Assembly: GCF_032854445.1 (NCBI RefSeq)
Contig: NC_088297.1
Span: 19,853,127-19,917,126 of the forward strand
Direction of reading: 5' to 3'
DNA: 64,000 nucleotides
DNA from: Liolophura sinensis
Lineage: Eukaryota > Mollusca > Polyplacophora > Chitonida > Chitonidae
Shown here piece after piece: positions 33,755-44,924 of the stretch. The first letter of the stretch is position 1. The number at the start of each line of letters is the position of its first letter. The translations under genes and the position numbers were made by a program. Below the pieces are notes generated by a model. It saw only the letters and a program-made list of their open reading frames with translations, made no database searches and was not told the origin of the DNA.

Positions 33755-33975
33755 AATGTCATGTTTTTATTTATTTGAATTTTGTTCTACGCCGTACTCA
33801 AGAATTTTTCGCTTACACGACGGCGGCCAGCATTATGGTCATGACCATCAGCAAGTTGCTGCAGACCTCCTAGAAAGCCAGCAAGACCTGGACTTGAACT
33901 CCTAGCGACGTAATGCGAGGCTCCTGGGTGATTTCGCCACGCTGTCGTGCTAACCCCGTGGGCCAAGGAGGCCTC
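33755..33975 (-). mobile_element. SINE-1 copy with tRNA-like head, internal deletion
   Basis: Tail and body on the plus strand: TTCTACGCCGTACTCAAG, CGACGGCGGCCAGCATTATG, GACCATCAGCAAGTTGCTG. The head follows: reversed B box in GGACTTGAACTCC, then GAGGCTCCTGGGTGATTTCG and CGTGCTAACCCCGTGGGCC with the reversed A box. About 40 bp of body around the CCGGGCAGAGCCC region are missing. Confidence 0.85.
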
Positions 33976-34644
33976 AAGCACCATGTTTACTTCTGTTTCA
34001 AGATTTACGTATATACGACAGATGCCTGAAATTTAATATATTTCACTAGTATGTACTCAGTAGAAGGTCTTCGCTGTAATGTCGGTCGAATCAAATAACG
34101 TTTACGTTGTCTTACAGCATTCTATTACAAAAATGTCAATCAGTAGGCGCACATCTGAGAAACATGAACCTTAAATCCGCATTGCCTGGCGCCATTCGGG
34201 TCGATGAGCAATTTCCAGGGATGCATGCCACACAATCACGTCAGCAAGAATTAACTTAGAAAACACAAGTGACATTACTGTGACAATTGCCTTTAAGAGA
34301 CTGTTTTGTCATATACTTTTGAACACTTACTTGAGCTCTCGTGGGCGAACAGAATGAGCGTGAAACATTCCTCCGAGGCTGAAATGATAAACGTGAAAGC
34401 TGTAGTAACAGGTGGCCACAACACCCGCTTTGCTTTAATCCATTGACCTTTCTCTACCAATCTCACTAATGTAGGGCAGTGTGATGATGGAATTCGGTGA
34501 GTGGGTTGAGTCGCTCATTTCTCGAAACTCGATCAGTGCAAAACTAGCTTGACCTGTCAAAGTTTGGGCGATTCTTAGACAGTCCGTCTAATGATATGGG
34601 AAGTGGTATAACGTATGTTTGGGTTATATCGAGATCTAAAGATT

Positions 34645-34890
34645 GATTGATTTATTTATTTGATTGGTGTTTTACTCCGTACTCAAGAATATTTCACTTA
34701 TACGAAGGCGGCCAGCATTATGGTAGGAAGGATAGAGCCTGGGGAACCCACGACCATCCGCAGTTTCCTGACAAACTTTCCGACTTACGGACAGAGAGAA
34801 CGCCAGCATGAGCAGGATTCGAACTCACAGCGACCCTACTGGTGGGAGGCTCCCTGCTGGCGTGCTAACCCTAAGGATTGGTGAAAACTT
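34645..34890 (-). mobile_element. SINE-1 copy with most of its head
   Basis: ATTTATTTGATTGGTG, TTACTCCGTACTCAAG, CGGCCAGCATTATGGTAGG, CCCACGACCATCCGCAG, then GGATTCGAACTCACAGCGAC (reversed B box) and GGCGTGCTAACC (reversed A-box side). Confidence 0.88.
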
Positions 34891-35089
34891 CTGTAACAAA
34901 TGCTTGACACATGAGATATTCAGGAATTGAGGGGTTGGGTTGATATACAATGTCACCATCTTTCCCAAGGCTATGCTGTGGCATACCTAAGGCGATAACC
35001 AACTGAATAGTGATGTTCATGCATCACTAATCTCGCCCAGCCTAATCCGTGAGTAACCTAGTGAAACAGACATTTGTATGCCAATCAAA

Positions 35090-35260
35090 GTACACGCTCC
35101 ATGTCAATTATCACTAGTTCAATTCCCCAAACAACGCTCAATACAATCCACGACAGAACTAAGAAAGTATGAAATGAAGAATAAAAGTATGAAATTAAGA
35201 CGGGGAGAGGCAGTCAACAATTTCCAACGCTGTTGGAAAGACTCAAGGAATTTGTAGCCT
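35090..35260 (-). repeat. family P repeat copy
   Basis: ATTCCCCAAACAACGCTCAA, GACAGAACTAAGAAAGTATG, GGCAGTCAACAATTTCCAAC and GGAAAGACTCAAGGAAT match the family P copies at 42.0 and 49.7 kb. Confidence 0.6.
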
Positions 35261-35273
35261 TTTATATTCTGTT

Positions 35274-35326
35274 TTTTGGGGGGGGGTTGTTTTTTTTTTT
35301 TTTTTGTTTTCGTTTGTTTTTCTTTT
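35274..35326. repeat. low-complexity G and T tract
   Basis: A G run of about nine follows T5 and is itself followed by a long T-rich run. It separates a family P fragment from a headless SINE-1 copy. Confidence 0.8.
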
Positions 35327-35360
35327 TAACAGCATGACCTTATCGTTACTGATCATTCAG

Positions 35361-35464
35361 TACCCCTGGGTTTTCTCCCACCAAAATGCTAGCCGTTGTG
35401 GTGTAAGGGAAATGTTCCAGAGCACCGACATAAACCGAGTACACGCCAATGGAATAAATAAATA
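35361..35464 (+). mobile_element. SINE-1 copy orthologous to 12,923-13,074
   Basis: Head-to-tail on the plus strand: GGTTTTCTCCCACCAAAATG, CTAGCCGTTGTGG, ACGCCAATGGAATAAATAAA. The sequence after the tail (CTAATCGTTTCATTTCC, TAAGCGCTTTACGCCTTCC) matches the reversed flank of the left-arm copy. Confidence 0.78.
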
Positions 35465-35764
35465 ACTAATCGTTTCATTTCCTATAAGCGCTTTACGCCT
35501 TCCAAAAACTATCCTGAGACGCAATGATCTAAGTTGATAGGACTAATCCTTACTGACCTTCTTTTCTCGCATGCCGAAGGCAGAACTGGCGTTTGTTTGC
35601 TTATATGCTGAACAATTAAGGATAAGAAGTAGAAATCATAGTTCCAGGTATTAGTTCAAAGAATATAAAGATGTTTTTCCTGTTATCTTGTAAGTTAAGA
35701 GGCTTTTACGTAAGTGGTCAGAGCCTTTGGTTCGCTCCACCCGTTAATACAGATTCTTTAACAC

Positions 35765-35812
35765 CTCAAGTGAAATATTCTTGAGTACGGGCGTCAACCC
35801 TACAGATTAATC
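35765..35812 (+). mobile_element. SINE-1 tail fragment
   Basis: AAGTGAAATATTCTTGAGTA followed by CGGGCGTCAACCC is the 3' end of a SINE-1 copy; the rest is absent. Confidence 0.6.
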
Positions 35813-36799
35813 CGTATATAAGCATTTTAAAATATCTAGTTTACACTGGAAATGTCAGTATTCTAGATACTGTAAATTCGATGCTGGTCTTTCTCGAATT
35901 TATCTTATAAAATTCTCTGAGCCGGTAAGACAAAGACAGAAGAGTGCCAGTAAAAGAGTTTGTTGTAATTACATTGGGATTTGATATATTTCTTCTTTTC
36001 TTTATTAATTCATGCAATGCTCAATGCCCAACAAGAACCCTTCCAAAAACGGCCACTTTTATGGGTGTAGGAAACCGGAGTAACTCGCCGTATTTGCTTA
36101 TTAACTTACACATCCCCTCACTTAGAGCCCCAGTCAAAACCGCCAGAATCTGTGACATCATAGATTAGGGGGCCCATGGGCTGGATCCAGCAAAAGCACT
36201 TTATTTTGGTGGTCTGAGCCAAAAAGGGCCCCGGTGTTACCCAGCTTTCTAAGGTAGTATCCAATAAAGCATTCAGTCTAAGCCAAGCCAATGACTTGTC
36301 GTGCATGCCATTTATCAATGACAAGGACAGTTAATAGCACATCTCCAAATTAGGCAGATTTAAAACAGCCGTCACTGTGGTCGAATAATACGATTATTAT
36401 TTTCGATATAAATATTTATTTTTAATTGAACGGTTAGGTGCCCATCGCACTCAACCTTATATCATCCACATTTTTTTGCAGTTTACCGTTCCTGTGTAAC
36501 CTTTAATTTCTCCCATGTACACCAATTAACGCCTTTACAAAAGTCCCCTTTTGCGGCGATTGAAATCTTTTCGGGATCCGTGTGGATTGTCTAAGGGGGA
36601 TTGCTACGTCCTTTAGAGACACTTCATTTGTCTTAGCAAACTTCATCGGGAGAAAATCTTCCTGGCACTTTGCCAACACTGAAGGAGAAATATGTCCCAC
36701 GGGCGCGCTCTGCCTGAATTTAAGATTATACGGCAAGTAAGATTGATTAACAGGGCATATTCCTGGTCAGTAAAGACCTCTCAGCATTAAAAAAAGGAC
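35813..36799. other. no gene seen
   Basis: Right-arm sequence without assigned features. A hydrophobic frame at 35,944-36,168 lacks an ATG, so I do not call it. Confidence 0.35.
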
Positions 36800-37816
36800 A
36801 TCCGTGAAAAGATGCGTCGAGACATGTGGATTAGTGAACAAAAAAACCTGAAACGAAGTTCATCAGCTTACAGATTTATCAATTGAAGTGCTGAGATGGC
36901 CTCTGTATACGAAATAGAAAAGTTGTGGTTTACGCTGGGCACACTGATATGCTCCACCGAACAACCTGTCATATACGTAAAAGAAATCCATGAATAGGGC
37001 GTTCAAAAGGCTATACCGAAGATCTAGGACAAAAAGTCGGTCGCAAATGTAATCAAATTTTCGTTATTATTTTAGAATATAAAAAACAACAGCAGAGAGC
37101 GCAAACCATGATTATTTCACCAATATTACGGGTCAAATGGGTCAATTATTAGCCTTTCACAAAACATTAGCCTCTACTGCGCATGTGTTACTGTCCACAA
37201 ATGTTCCTTAAACTTGAACTAAGGGTCCCGGTATGACTTTTTTGAACTTTGTAATCATTTAAAACTATAAATGGCACAGGCCTGATTTTTACGGAATATG
37301 AGCGATATTTTGGTAAAAACAGATAATTTGATTTGGTTCGCGAATGTGGATTGTTGTCAAAAAATCTCCTGTATAGCCTCTTTAGGTTTGCTTCCATCAC
37401 CGCATACTGGTAATGACGATGACAGTACTGACATCGGAGCGTCCCGAATGTCAAGCCTAAGGGCTTGCATTCTATATTCTCATAATTATGTCCATTGGTG
37501 TATAATCTGAACAGGGAATTATCACTTGGATTGTTTTCCCGAAGCAGTTAAAGCCAGAGGTCCCGTCTAATTACTACATGCCGCTGATCAATCAAAACTT
37601 CATTAAACTCGGTTTTTACTATCTTTAAGGTAACAAGAAGCGTGTCGGTTTTCAGAATTACAACAACTGTGATGATGTCTTGACAAATTACTGTGAACTT
37701 CTGCTCGAAATGTACGTTTTCCGCCGCAATCATTCATTCTGAGATGAAATGACCCTCATCTCTCTAGTGTGTTTCTGTCCTGATCGTTTTCTAAGAAATA
37801 CGTAGTTTCGTGATCA

Positions 37817-38023
37817 ATGACGAACGACCATACTGTGCCGGACGATTACAGGAAAGTGGTAGCCCGGTCAAAGGTCAGGATGTCATCTCAAATCACTCGC
37901 TGTATTTCAATTTCCATTTGTGCCCTCATTTTGAGTGACAAACTCAGCAGGAGACAAGAGACTGCGGCCGACCGCGATTTCTCTCTTTTAGTGTACATTT
38001 ACTTATTGACATGTTTCACTTGA
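37817..38023 (+). CDS. small open frame shared with 11,225-11,470
   Basis: Unrecognised 68-codon frame that starts with ATG, as does its left-arm counterpart (MTNDHTVPDDY here). It shares SKV, SQIT, SICA, LSDKLSRRQ and SLLV with it. One codon is missing relative to the left copy, and a one-base difference gives a different C-terminus (LLTCFT). Preservation of the start and of the frame for about 60 codons in two old copies is notable, but most substitutions change amino acids. Confidence 0.25.
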   Translation: MTNDHTVPDDYRKVVARSKVRMSSQITRCISISICALILSDKLSRRQETAADRDFSLLVYIYLLTCFT

Positions 38024-38189
38024 CTGTGGTAAACGACAGGTAATTTTCTCCTTCCTGAAAGTACAATGTTCCTGAACCGATGCACTACAAGTAAACAACT
38101 GTGAATATTTGATAATGTCCTTGCCACTGGCTACAGTATAACCCGATGATTTACAATAACGAATAAGGTTCTAGGTCTATGATTCTTGT

Positions 38190-38410
38190 GTTCAGTGACC
38201 CAGAAGCCTCTTACGAATGCGATCGTTGGGAGTTCAGGTCCAGCTCATGCTGGCTTTCACTCCGGTCGTAAGTGGGAAGGTCTGCAGCAGCTTACGGACG
38301 GTCGTGGGTTTCCCCCTGGCTATGCCCGGTTTCCTCCCAAGGTAATGCTGGCCACCGTCGTATAAGTGAAATATTCTTGAGTGCAGCGTAAAACAAATCA
38401 AATGAAATCA
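38190..38410 (+). mobile_element. SINE-1 copy, nearly full
   Basis: Head part TCAGTGACCCAGAAGCCTC and GGGAGTTCAGGTCCAGC (B-box-like), body GTAAGTGGGAAGGTCTG, GGTTTCCCCCTGGCTATGC, CCGGTTTCCTCCCAAGGTAA, and tail GAAATATTCTTGAGTGCAGC, AAATCAAATGAAATC. Confidence 0.88.
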
Positions 38411-40089
38411 ATCTTGTGTTCATGATCAGGTATACTTTTTGCACATTACACTGTACAAACAAATTTATTCCTTACGGCAGTCATATTATAAATACCGGCA
38501 TCTGGAGTGAACAAGCGCCCTTAGTCGGGTACTTGACAAAACCCTTCACTTAAAGCCGCAGTTTCCATCAGGTAATGTCCAATAAACCGTTTACGGTAAA
38601 TTTATATGTATCAAAACCATTGAAATATGTGTCCATTTCTTCTTACTAGTGATACCTTTCTTTTACATAGTGATGAATCTATTTGACAAAAGGCGTGCTA
38701 CACAAACATGGGTTGTTTATGGATGTTTAAAATCAGATGCAATCTATCATTAATATTTGTCAGAGCATTCTGTAAGGAATATAGGAATGCCATTTGTATT
38801 ATGTTACCTGGCATTCTTTCTTAATAACGTCAGTAGAAACCCATTGCCTGAGAAGAAAAAGATTACAGTCTACAAATTTATCAAAAATTGTGTTTTATCT
38901 ACTGGAACGCTGAACATAATCATAAACATTTGACTATGTTGGCAGAAATACAAACTTTATTGGATTATTTACTCTGCCCATTCTAACACGGAAGTACTGG
39001 ACGGTGTGTGGAAAAAAGCAATCGAACTGTCTGACGTATGGGTACCCAATAACTCTAAAGCACCGGCTTTAGGCCAGACAAGCTAATATACGCCTTTCAG
39101 CTTTATTTGAACTCCTGTCATCAAATGTTGGTCCCTGTGGACGGATGTCTAGTTCCCTGCTCTGAATTGAAACATGTGAACAATTTTTCCATAAGCCTAA
39201 CTGAAGCCATGACGTTGTTACCTAATTTTGGGAGATTTTTTAGGCGACAACAATGGGATTTCTAATTCACCTTGCCGATATGTAATTCAACTGTCAAATT
39301 AGAAACTAGCATTTCGTCGCCGAAGAGATAATTGCTTCAATGCTGTCCGGAATACGCAGGCGAACAAAACGCACCGGCATGGTAATTTACACTGCTTTAT
39401 CAAGAATATAAAATGACGTCAGCCAGGACATGCGCAGACGATATACAATATACAAATTAATGTTACAACAACAACATGTAAGTTCTTGCGGAGATTACAG
39501 CAGATACAATTCTGGCCCAAACGTACGGGGTCTAAATGGCAAGTCTCAGTCCAATGAAAAAATTTCTCGTGAATTCCTCAAGTGAAAAATAACAACTGGC
39601 GTGGTTATATCCACCTTCTCTGCGCGCCACACTCTTCCCTTGAAAATTGGTTAGGTAAAATCTCAGGTATGTGCCGGGCGCTAAAAATCCAGTCGTTGTG
39701 TCTTGACACAAAGTAGCACCTCCAGTGGAATTAGGATAAAATGATGCTATAGCGCAAGGAGGGAATGAGCAATTAAAGCTCAGAATGGATGTTTCAAACA
39801 CAATACTATTGGACGACAAAACACTCACTCGATGAATCCCACACTAAACTGAGCTTTCAAAATGAGTGCGTCCAAATACATGAAGGCGTAATTAGCCTTC
39901 AGTAACCAGCATACCATGTTTCAAAATGGACTTTTCCGAATGGCAAAACTTTCACTGAAAATTACTAATGCTGCAAACTCACACTTACGAGCTGGTCTAT
40001 ATATACGCTCGAACAACATACTAGAATCTGTCAGTCTGAATGGATATGAACAATAACCAGGTTTACAACAATTCACAGTTGATTATACA

Positions 40090-40420
40090 AGTGACGGCTT
40101 ATTTACTATAGAGACATCTTTTTGTACAAAGATCAAAACGATTTCCTCTTCCGCAGACTTTACAACAGGGATAGTTTCAATTTTGACATTGTAAATTTTT
40201 CTTACTTGGACAGCAATATACCGGCATATCTTGCCTTGTAGCTTGTGTTAGATCCTGCGTGTTGTGTGACGATTTCAACCAACGTCACAAGTTATTGCTA
40301 CAAAAACAAGTGTGTCTAGGTTATTCCACCGAACGCCTTCACTCCAAGTTTCTTAAGTTTTACAATGAGTATAATTCTCTTGTAAGTAAATATGGACAGA
40401 GCATACAAAATCTCCTGACT
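40090..40420 (+). pseudogene. Penelope-like reverse transcriptase fragment
   Basis: The 3' half of the same enzyme, badly broken. LYKDQNDFLFRRLYNR, then FNFDIVNFSYLDSNIP, then, after a stop and shift, CDDFNQRHKLLLQKQVCLGY and LHSKFLKFYNEYNSL are readable. It is closest to the fragments at 24.4 kb and 0.5 kb. It is followed directly by a full family P copy. Confidence 0.7.
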
Positions 40421-40484
40421 GTGTAATTCCCCTTAACCGAGGCTAGGGTCGTATGTTTATTGTTTTGAATTAGATCGAGGCGTT

Positions 40485-40770
40485 GGATATATGAACAGTT
40501 GCAATCAAAGCGCAGTTGAGATTTTGTTATTGACAACTGATATTCTAGCATGGTACACGATTTGATTACTGATTTCACTCTATCGCCTAGAACATACCGA
40601 ACAACACCATTGAACACTGTTGACCGAGTCTCTTCATCCTGTTTTCGTACTTCATATACTTTCTTAGTTCTTTTGTGCTATACGTCGTTTTTAGGACCTT
40701 GCGATTATTGACCTGGAACGTTCTTATTTGTTGACGGCTGGTATACGAATGTCTGTTTCTAAGCATAGAT
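40485..40770 (+). repeat. family P repeat, fullest copy
   Basis: Runs from GCGTTGGATATATGAACAG through TCTAGCATGGTACACGATTT, CTGTTTTCGTACTTCATATA, CTTTCTTAGTTC and TTGACCTGGAACGTTCTTAT to TTGTTGACGGCTGG. Other copies or parts are at 23.3, 25.1, 26.4, 30.9, 35.1, 42.0, 42.5, 49.4, 49.7 and 50.9 kb. Here and at 24.4-25.1 kb it lies downstream of the same retroelement fragment, so it may be that element's terminal repeat. Confidence 0.8.
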
Positions 40771-40857
40771 TCATTTTCTCGGATGCAGAAACCTGTGCCC
40801 CATTTTTCATTAACAGAAGCCTCCAGTTATCGTGTAGTATTATAAAGTATCGGCATA

Positions 40858-41064
40858 ATGTATCGGAGAGACATGCGCCCTGAAATGAAAAACGAGGTTC
40901 GTGATTTGCGTCTGTTATACAATCCTACCCTGCATAGTGTAACTGAAAGGCATATAGATCTAAATTACACATCTCTGACGCAATATCATCGATTGATGTC
41001 AGCCTTGCTGGAGAGTTGCGATGGTTGTCAAATTCTCTATTTGGAGATATGGATGTATGGTTAG
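40858..41064 (+). CDS. small open frame shared with 8,179-8,370
   Basis: Unrecognised 68-codon frame with an ATG (MYRRDMRPEMKNE) and the C-terminal block shared with the left arm (IDLNYTSLTQYHRL, then EIWMYG and TAG). The left copy has TTG at the start position. GGTTAGG at the end would also fit a weak splice donor if this were an exon; no acceptor was identified. Confidence 0.25.
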   Translation: MYRRDMRPEMKNEVRDLRLLYNPTLHSVTERHIDLNYTSLTQYHRLMSALLESCDGCQILYLEIWMYG

Positions 41065-42004
41065 GCGAAATATACCTAAGGTACACAAGGCGTACTTTTT
41101 GACCTTTATTCCACTAACGCTTTTATGCTATCTGTACCGAATGACTGACTGTAAATTGTTTCATGGTTTCCTGCCATACAAACTATATTATGAATAGAGC
41201 AATGTAGTTCCCATAGCGATATGGTGATAGAAGAAAACCTACACGGTGAAAGCGAACGAAGTTAGACTCGTTTATCTTCCTTTCTACCAACCATTTTTGT
41301 CAAAAGATCAGAAAATTAAGTACGGACAGTTCAATAAAATGTTTTCAGTGAAATTTGGTTTCATGGATAATTGCATGTTGTAAATAAAGCTTTTCAAGAT
41401 CTACTTATTCACCATCTATTTGTATGCTGCTAACTCTTCTACTCCAGCTGAAATCCACTAGATTGTTTCTTCTTGGATTTTGGTTGATCAACTTGGCGCG
41501 ATCAGTTTCGCCACTTTCACTGTAGCCCTTCGTGCGTGCGCTGGCAAATAAATAGGGCTCTAAGTACTAAGTCTAAACTAGGAACGGTAACACGAAATTT
41601 AGAGTAGGCTCCTCTTTTACCAAATTTAAAACGATCGCGTCATCGTTGATGAGAAAGTGTATTGCGGCACATTACGTGTATAACACTTTTGACGAAGTAG
41701 GGAGTCTGGTTCAAGTCTTGCCTGGCTGCAGATCTCTCTGTCGGTCGGTTGTTCGGCCGGACACATGCTTCTCAAAGATATCTCTATCAGGTCATTTCAG
41801 TCATTAGATGCCCTAATTCATGGTTGATTGTCTTGGTGCGGACTGAGGCTACTCTACAGGGTAACTTGGCACCTTGGATTAGCAGTCATTTATGCTCAGA
41901 CTAGTTTAGACACCTGTGACACACTCTACGTCCAGTCTGAAAGTAAATCTAAACTTTGAAAAAGGCTTTCGCATGGTAATCATTAATAATATAACAGAAT
42001 ATAT

Positions 42005-42170
42005 GTCAGCCGTCAACCAATAAGGACGTTCCAGGTAAATAATCGCAAGGTCAGTTCCTAAAAACGATGTATAACACAAACCACCAAAGGACTAAGAAAG
42101 TGTATAAAGTACGAAAATGGGAGGAATCATGCAAATAGAAGCAGTCAACAATTTCAAATTTTTTGATGAT
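42005..42170 (-). repeat. family P repeat copy
   Basis: CAGCCGTCAACCAATAAGGA, CGTTCCAGGTAAATAATCGC, AAACCACCAAAGGACTAAG and AGCAGTCAACAATTTC. It faces the copy at 40,485-40,770 across the outer end of the right arm. A further part (TGCGCTTTGATTGCAACCG) lies at 42,475-42,560, beyond a SINE-1 insertion. Confidence 0.75.
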
Positions 42171-42299
42171 TTTCAATGAATAAAGTGATAAATTATGACG
42201 TAGACATGTAAAGAGAAACAATCAGTTCTCTATGATGGGGGGAAAGACGCAGGGAGTTAAATCATAGGGGAATACATTTCATCCGTATTCACATCGTAT

Positions 42300-42472
42300 T
42301 TATTGATTGGTTTTTTATTTGTTTGATTGGTGTTTTACGCCGTAGTAAAGAATATTTCACTTGTACATAAACAACGATGGTCAACCATGTGGTGGGAAGA
42401 AGCCGGATAGAGTCCGGGGAAACCCACAAACATCCGCAGATTGCTGGAGGACCTTCCCACGTGCGATGCAAA
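42300..42472 (-). mobile_element. SINE-1 copy inserted in family P
   Basis: TTTGATTGGTGTTTTACGCC, AAGAATATTTCACTTGTAC, TGGTGGGAAGAAGCCGG, GTCCGGGGAAACCCAC and CATCCGCAGATTGCTGG. It interrupts the family P sequence between 42,170 and 42,475. Confidence 0.85.
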
Positions 42473-42560
42473 TTCTATACAATGCTTGTTTGTAAGTTGT
42501 TGTTAATCAAAATATTTGCCTCCGTTGCGCTTTGATTGCAACCGTTTAAATATTCAAGGT

Positions 42561-43404
42561 GGCATTTTCCCACTACATAGGAAATGTGTTATGAACTGTT
42601 CCCATTTAGATATTGGTGTTATAACAATTCAGCCATGTTAGTGCCAAGGCTAGACAATGAATGTTTGGTTTAGTAAGGAAAACTTGTACGACCGCGACTA
42701 GCATTATGGCGACAGGAAACCGGGAATTCATTTTGAAGAAATTTGTTTGTTTTCAATTCAATAGAACGAAAACTGTTAATCACTTTTCTGTAAATCAGCG
42801 TATGCATGAATATCTGAATTGAAAATGCAACAAAGACCAGCGGATATATAGCGATAAAAAGGTACATAAACGGGCATAGAATACACAAATGTGGGTATTA
42901 GTGAGGCTAGGTATCTCGCACAACATTTATGAACAAATTCAAAAACATTTGCACCAGAAGACCCAGATGTTATGTCCTGAGTGATTAAAAAATCTAACGA
43001 AGAATATTAACCATGAAAATAAATGCACCTAACCTGCAATATTTCAGGGGGGTAATAAACTAATTTATTGGACAAAAGCAGATAATAAACTGCCAACATA
43101 GATTAGATATGAAATACATCTCACGAACAGATTGTACGAGTAGAACAATAATGCTCAGGTTGGCTGACATTTCCAGAAATAATATCGTCATAAAACTGAG
43201 AAAAAACATTTTCGAGAAGATTCTTGTCATTTTCTCTCGCAAGGTTCGATAGAAACTGACATCCTACTGGCAGTTTTTGTCAGTACTTACGTACATGATT
43301 CTTTCGATCAAAGATAAAAAGATAAAAAGTTGATTATATATTAATGACACAAGATAACATGATATATCAGCAAGGAACAACTCTTGCTTAACCAACCAAC
43401 AACA
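42561..43404. other. no gene seen; small SINE-1 scrap
   Basis: Only 42,690-42,722 (CGACTAGCATTATGGCG, ACAGGAAACCGGG) is recognisable, as a SINE-1 scrap. Confidence 0.4.
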
Positions 43405-43590
43405 ACTCATACCCGTTATCCGTTTGTGACACTTAGCCGATTGAAATGCCCTTTTTTGGGAGATTGATAGCTCACGCTTTAAATTGGAATACGTTTTAAA
43501 AAAAATTGAAGAGATTTTTGTATTTGATTATCCAACAAGTGGATTTCATAAACGAACCGTTTCTCACCGCACGTTGTCTTTAATCAAAAT
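43405..43590 (+). repeat. dispersed repeat, direct copy at 49.0-49.2 kb
   Basis: GTTATCCGTTTGTGACACTT, AGCCGATTG and the later CACCGCACGTTGTC correspond in order to words at 49,060-49,200 (GATTATCCGTCTGTGACGCT, TAGCTAATTGG, CACCGCAGCGTTGTT). Confidence 0.55.
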
Positions 43591-44924
43591 CCATCGCGTG
43601 TCGTGGTGAATGTGACATGTGTCCTAAAAACTGCATGTGACAACTACTTATAAGAAATGTATAAAATGTCCGATAACCCAGTTGACACAGAGGGAGCTCT
43701 TGAGGATAGACGTTCCCATCGTGACAGTGCGCTATTTTATAACTGCCTCGTTTTACTTGTACTCAATTGCATTTCCAGACAACAGTTTCTCAACGGGTTT
43801 TATTTCTTTGTCTCGTTTCGTCCTTAATTTGCTTGATTTACTGCACACTAATGTTCAATCGTACTCTTCGCAACACTCTGGTAGTCTTTGACTTTTGTAC
43901 CCCATTCATGATGTTTGCCCCAAACACCTTTCTTTTCCCCTAATACCACATTTGTAATAGTCACATTAGCATTCTCCACAGGTTTTATCTCTGTCATCCT
44001 TAATAATGGACATGGAAATGGCCTTTTCTCGTAGGTATATAACTATCGATGTAAGGATAATTTACAATTTCAAAACTGATACCATCCCGTTTTGCCATGT
44101 GGAGTTAGAGCATAGGGCCTTGAAGTGAACTCAATTATTCCAGCGCGTATTAACACGTCTGTCATGCAGGGCAATTTGATGATTTCTGCAGAGCAAACTA
44201 TAGTATTAGGTTTGTGTTAAGCGTTATTACAACTTATATACCCCAGCCGACATTGGTAAATTTCTAAATATAATGAAAATGACATTTTTTTACAACGAAA
44301 GGCACATGTCGTCCTCTAAGACGTCCTCTAATACTTCCCCTAGCACAAGGATTTTTCAGAGAAGATCAGCTTTAAGTCGATTTAGGTTTTCGGCGCAGAC
44401 GATTTGCCTTTGTTGTTCTCCTGATGAATTAGCCGGTTTGACAGGATTAGCCTTAGCATAAAGACATTAACGTGTGATTTGGATTGGTACCCAAGAGACC
44501 CCTGCAGCAAAATGCCTGTATCTATTTGCGGGAACCGCTTGGCTGAATCCCTCAAAACACTCTTCGTTGCCCATGAGCGGTACGAAGCAAAAGCTTGTCG
44601 TCTTGAGTAGCTCAGTCAAGGGAATAGAAATGCTGCGGCCTAAACCTGCATTTAGACTGCGTCCAGTGAGCCAAAAGAAATAAGTAAATAAATTGCCCCT
44701 GGTAACAGTTGTATACTAGGTTCTGAAATAGCGAGCTTCGGAGATTCTGAATGATTTATAGCCACGTATAAGCCTGTTATTGATGTTGGAAGTCACTTAA
44801 GTGAGAATGTCCTATGAGGAAAGGGCGCACCCCTACAGTTATATGTGCTTTGGGTTTGTCACTTTAGATCACTTTTACGCTATTAATTTAAAGGCGATAG
44901 CAGAATATATTGAAAGACGTACAA

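Larger units (their letters stand above)
31205..41765 (+). repeat. right arm of the large inverted duplication
   Basis: This is the mirror of 7.5-23.2 kb; matching blocks are listed in the left-arm entry. The longest clear match, 36,800-38,165 against 11,120-12,430, runs with only small gaps. Shared words include GGCTATACCG, CTGGTAATGA, CAATCATTCAT and TCAATGACGAACG. The right arm is about 5 kb shorter, mainly because it lacks the tandem-array/piggyBac block. It carries its own insertions: SINE-1 copies at 33.8, 34.6 and 38.2 kb and a Penelope-like fragment with family P at 40.1-40.8 kb. Confidence 0.8.

Noticed and set aside
35944-36168. A secreted protein exon with a signal peptide
   Set aside because: The hydrophobic start is attractive, but the frame opens with GTG, has no ATG, and no splice context was found.
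7500-41765. The arms being an assembly error or allelic copies joined together
   Set aside because: The arms differ at a large fraction of positions and carry different insertions, which does not fit a collapsed or duplicated haplotype.
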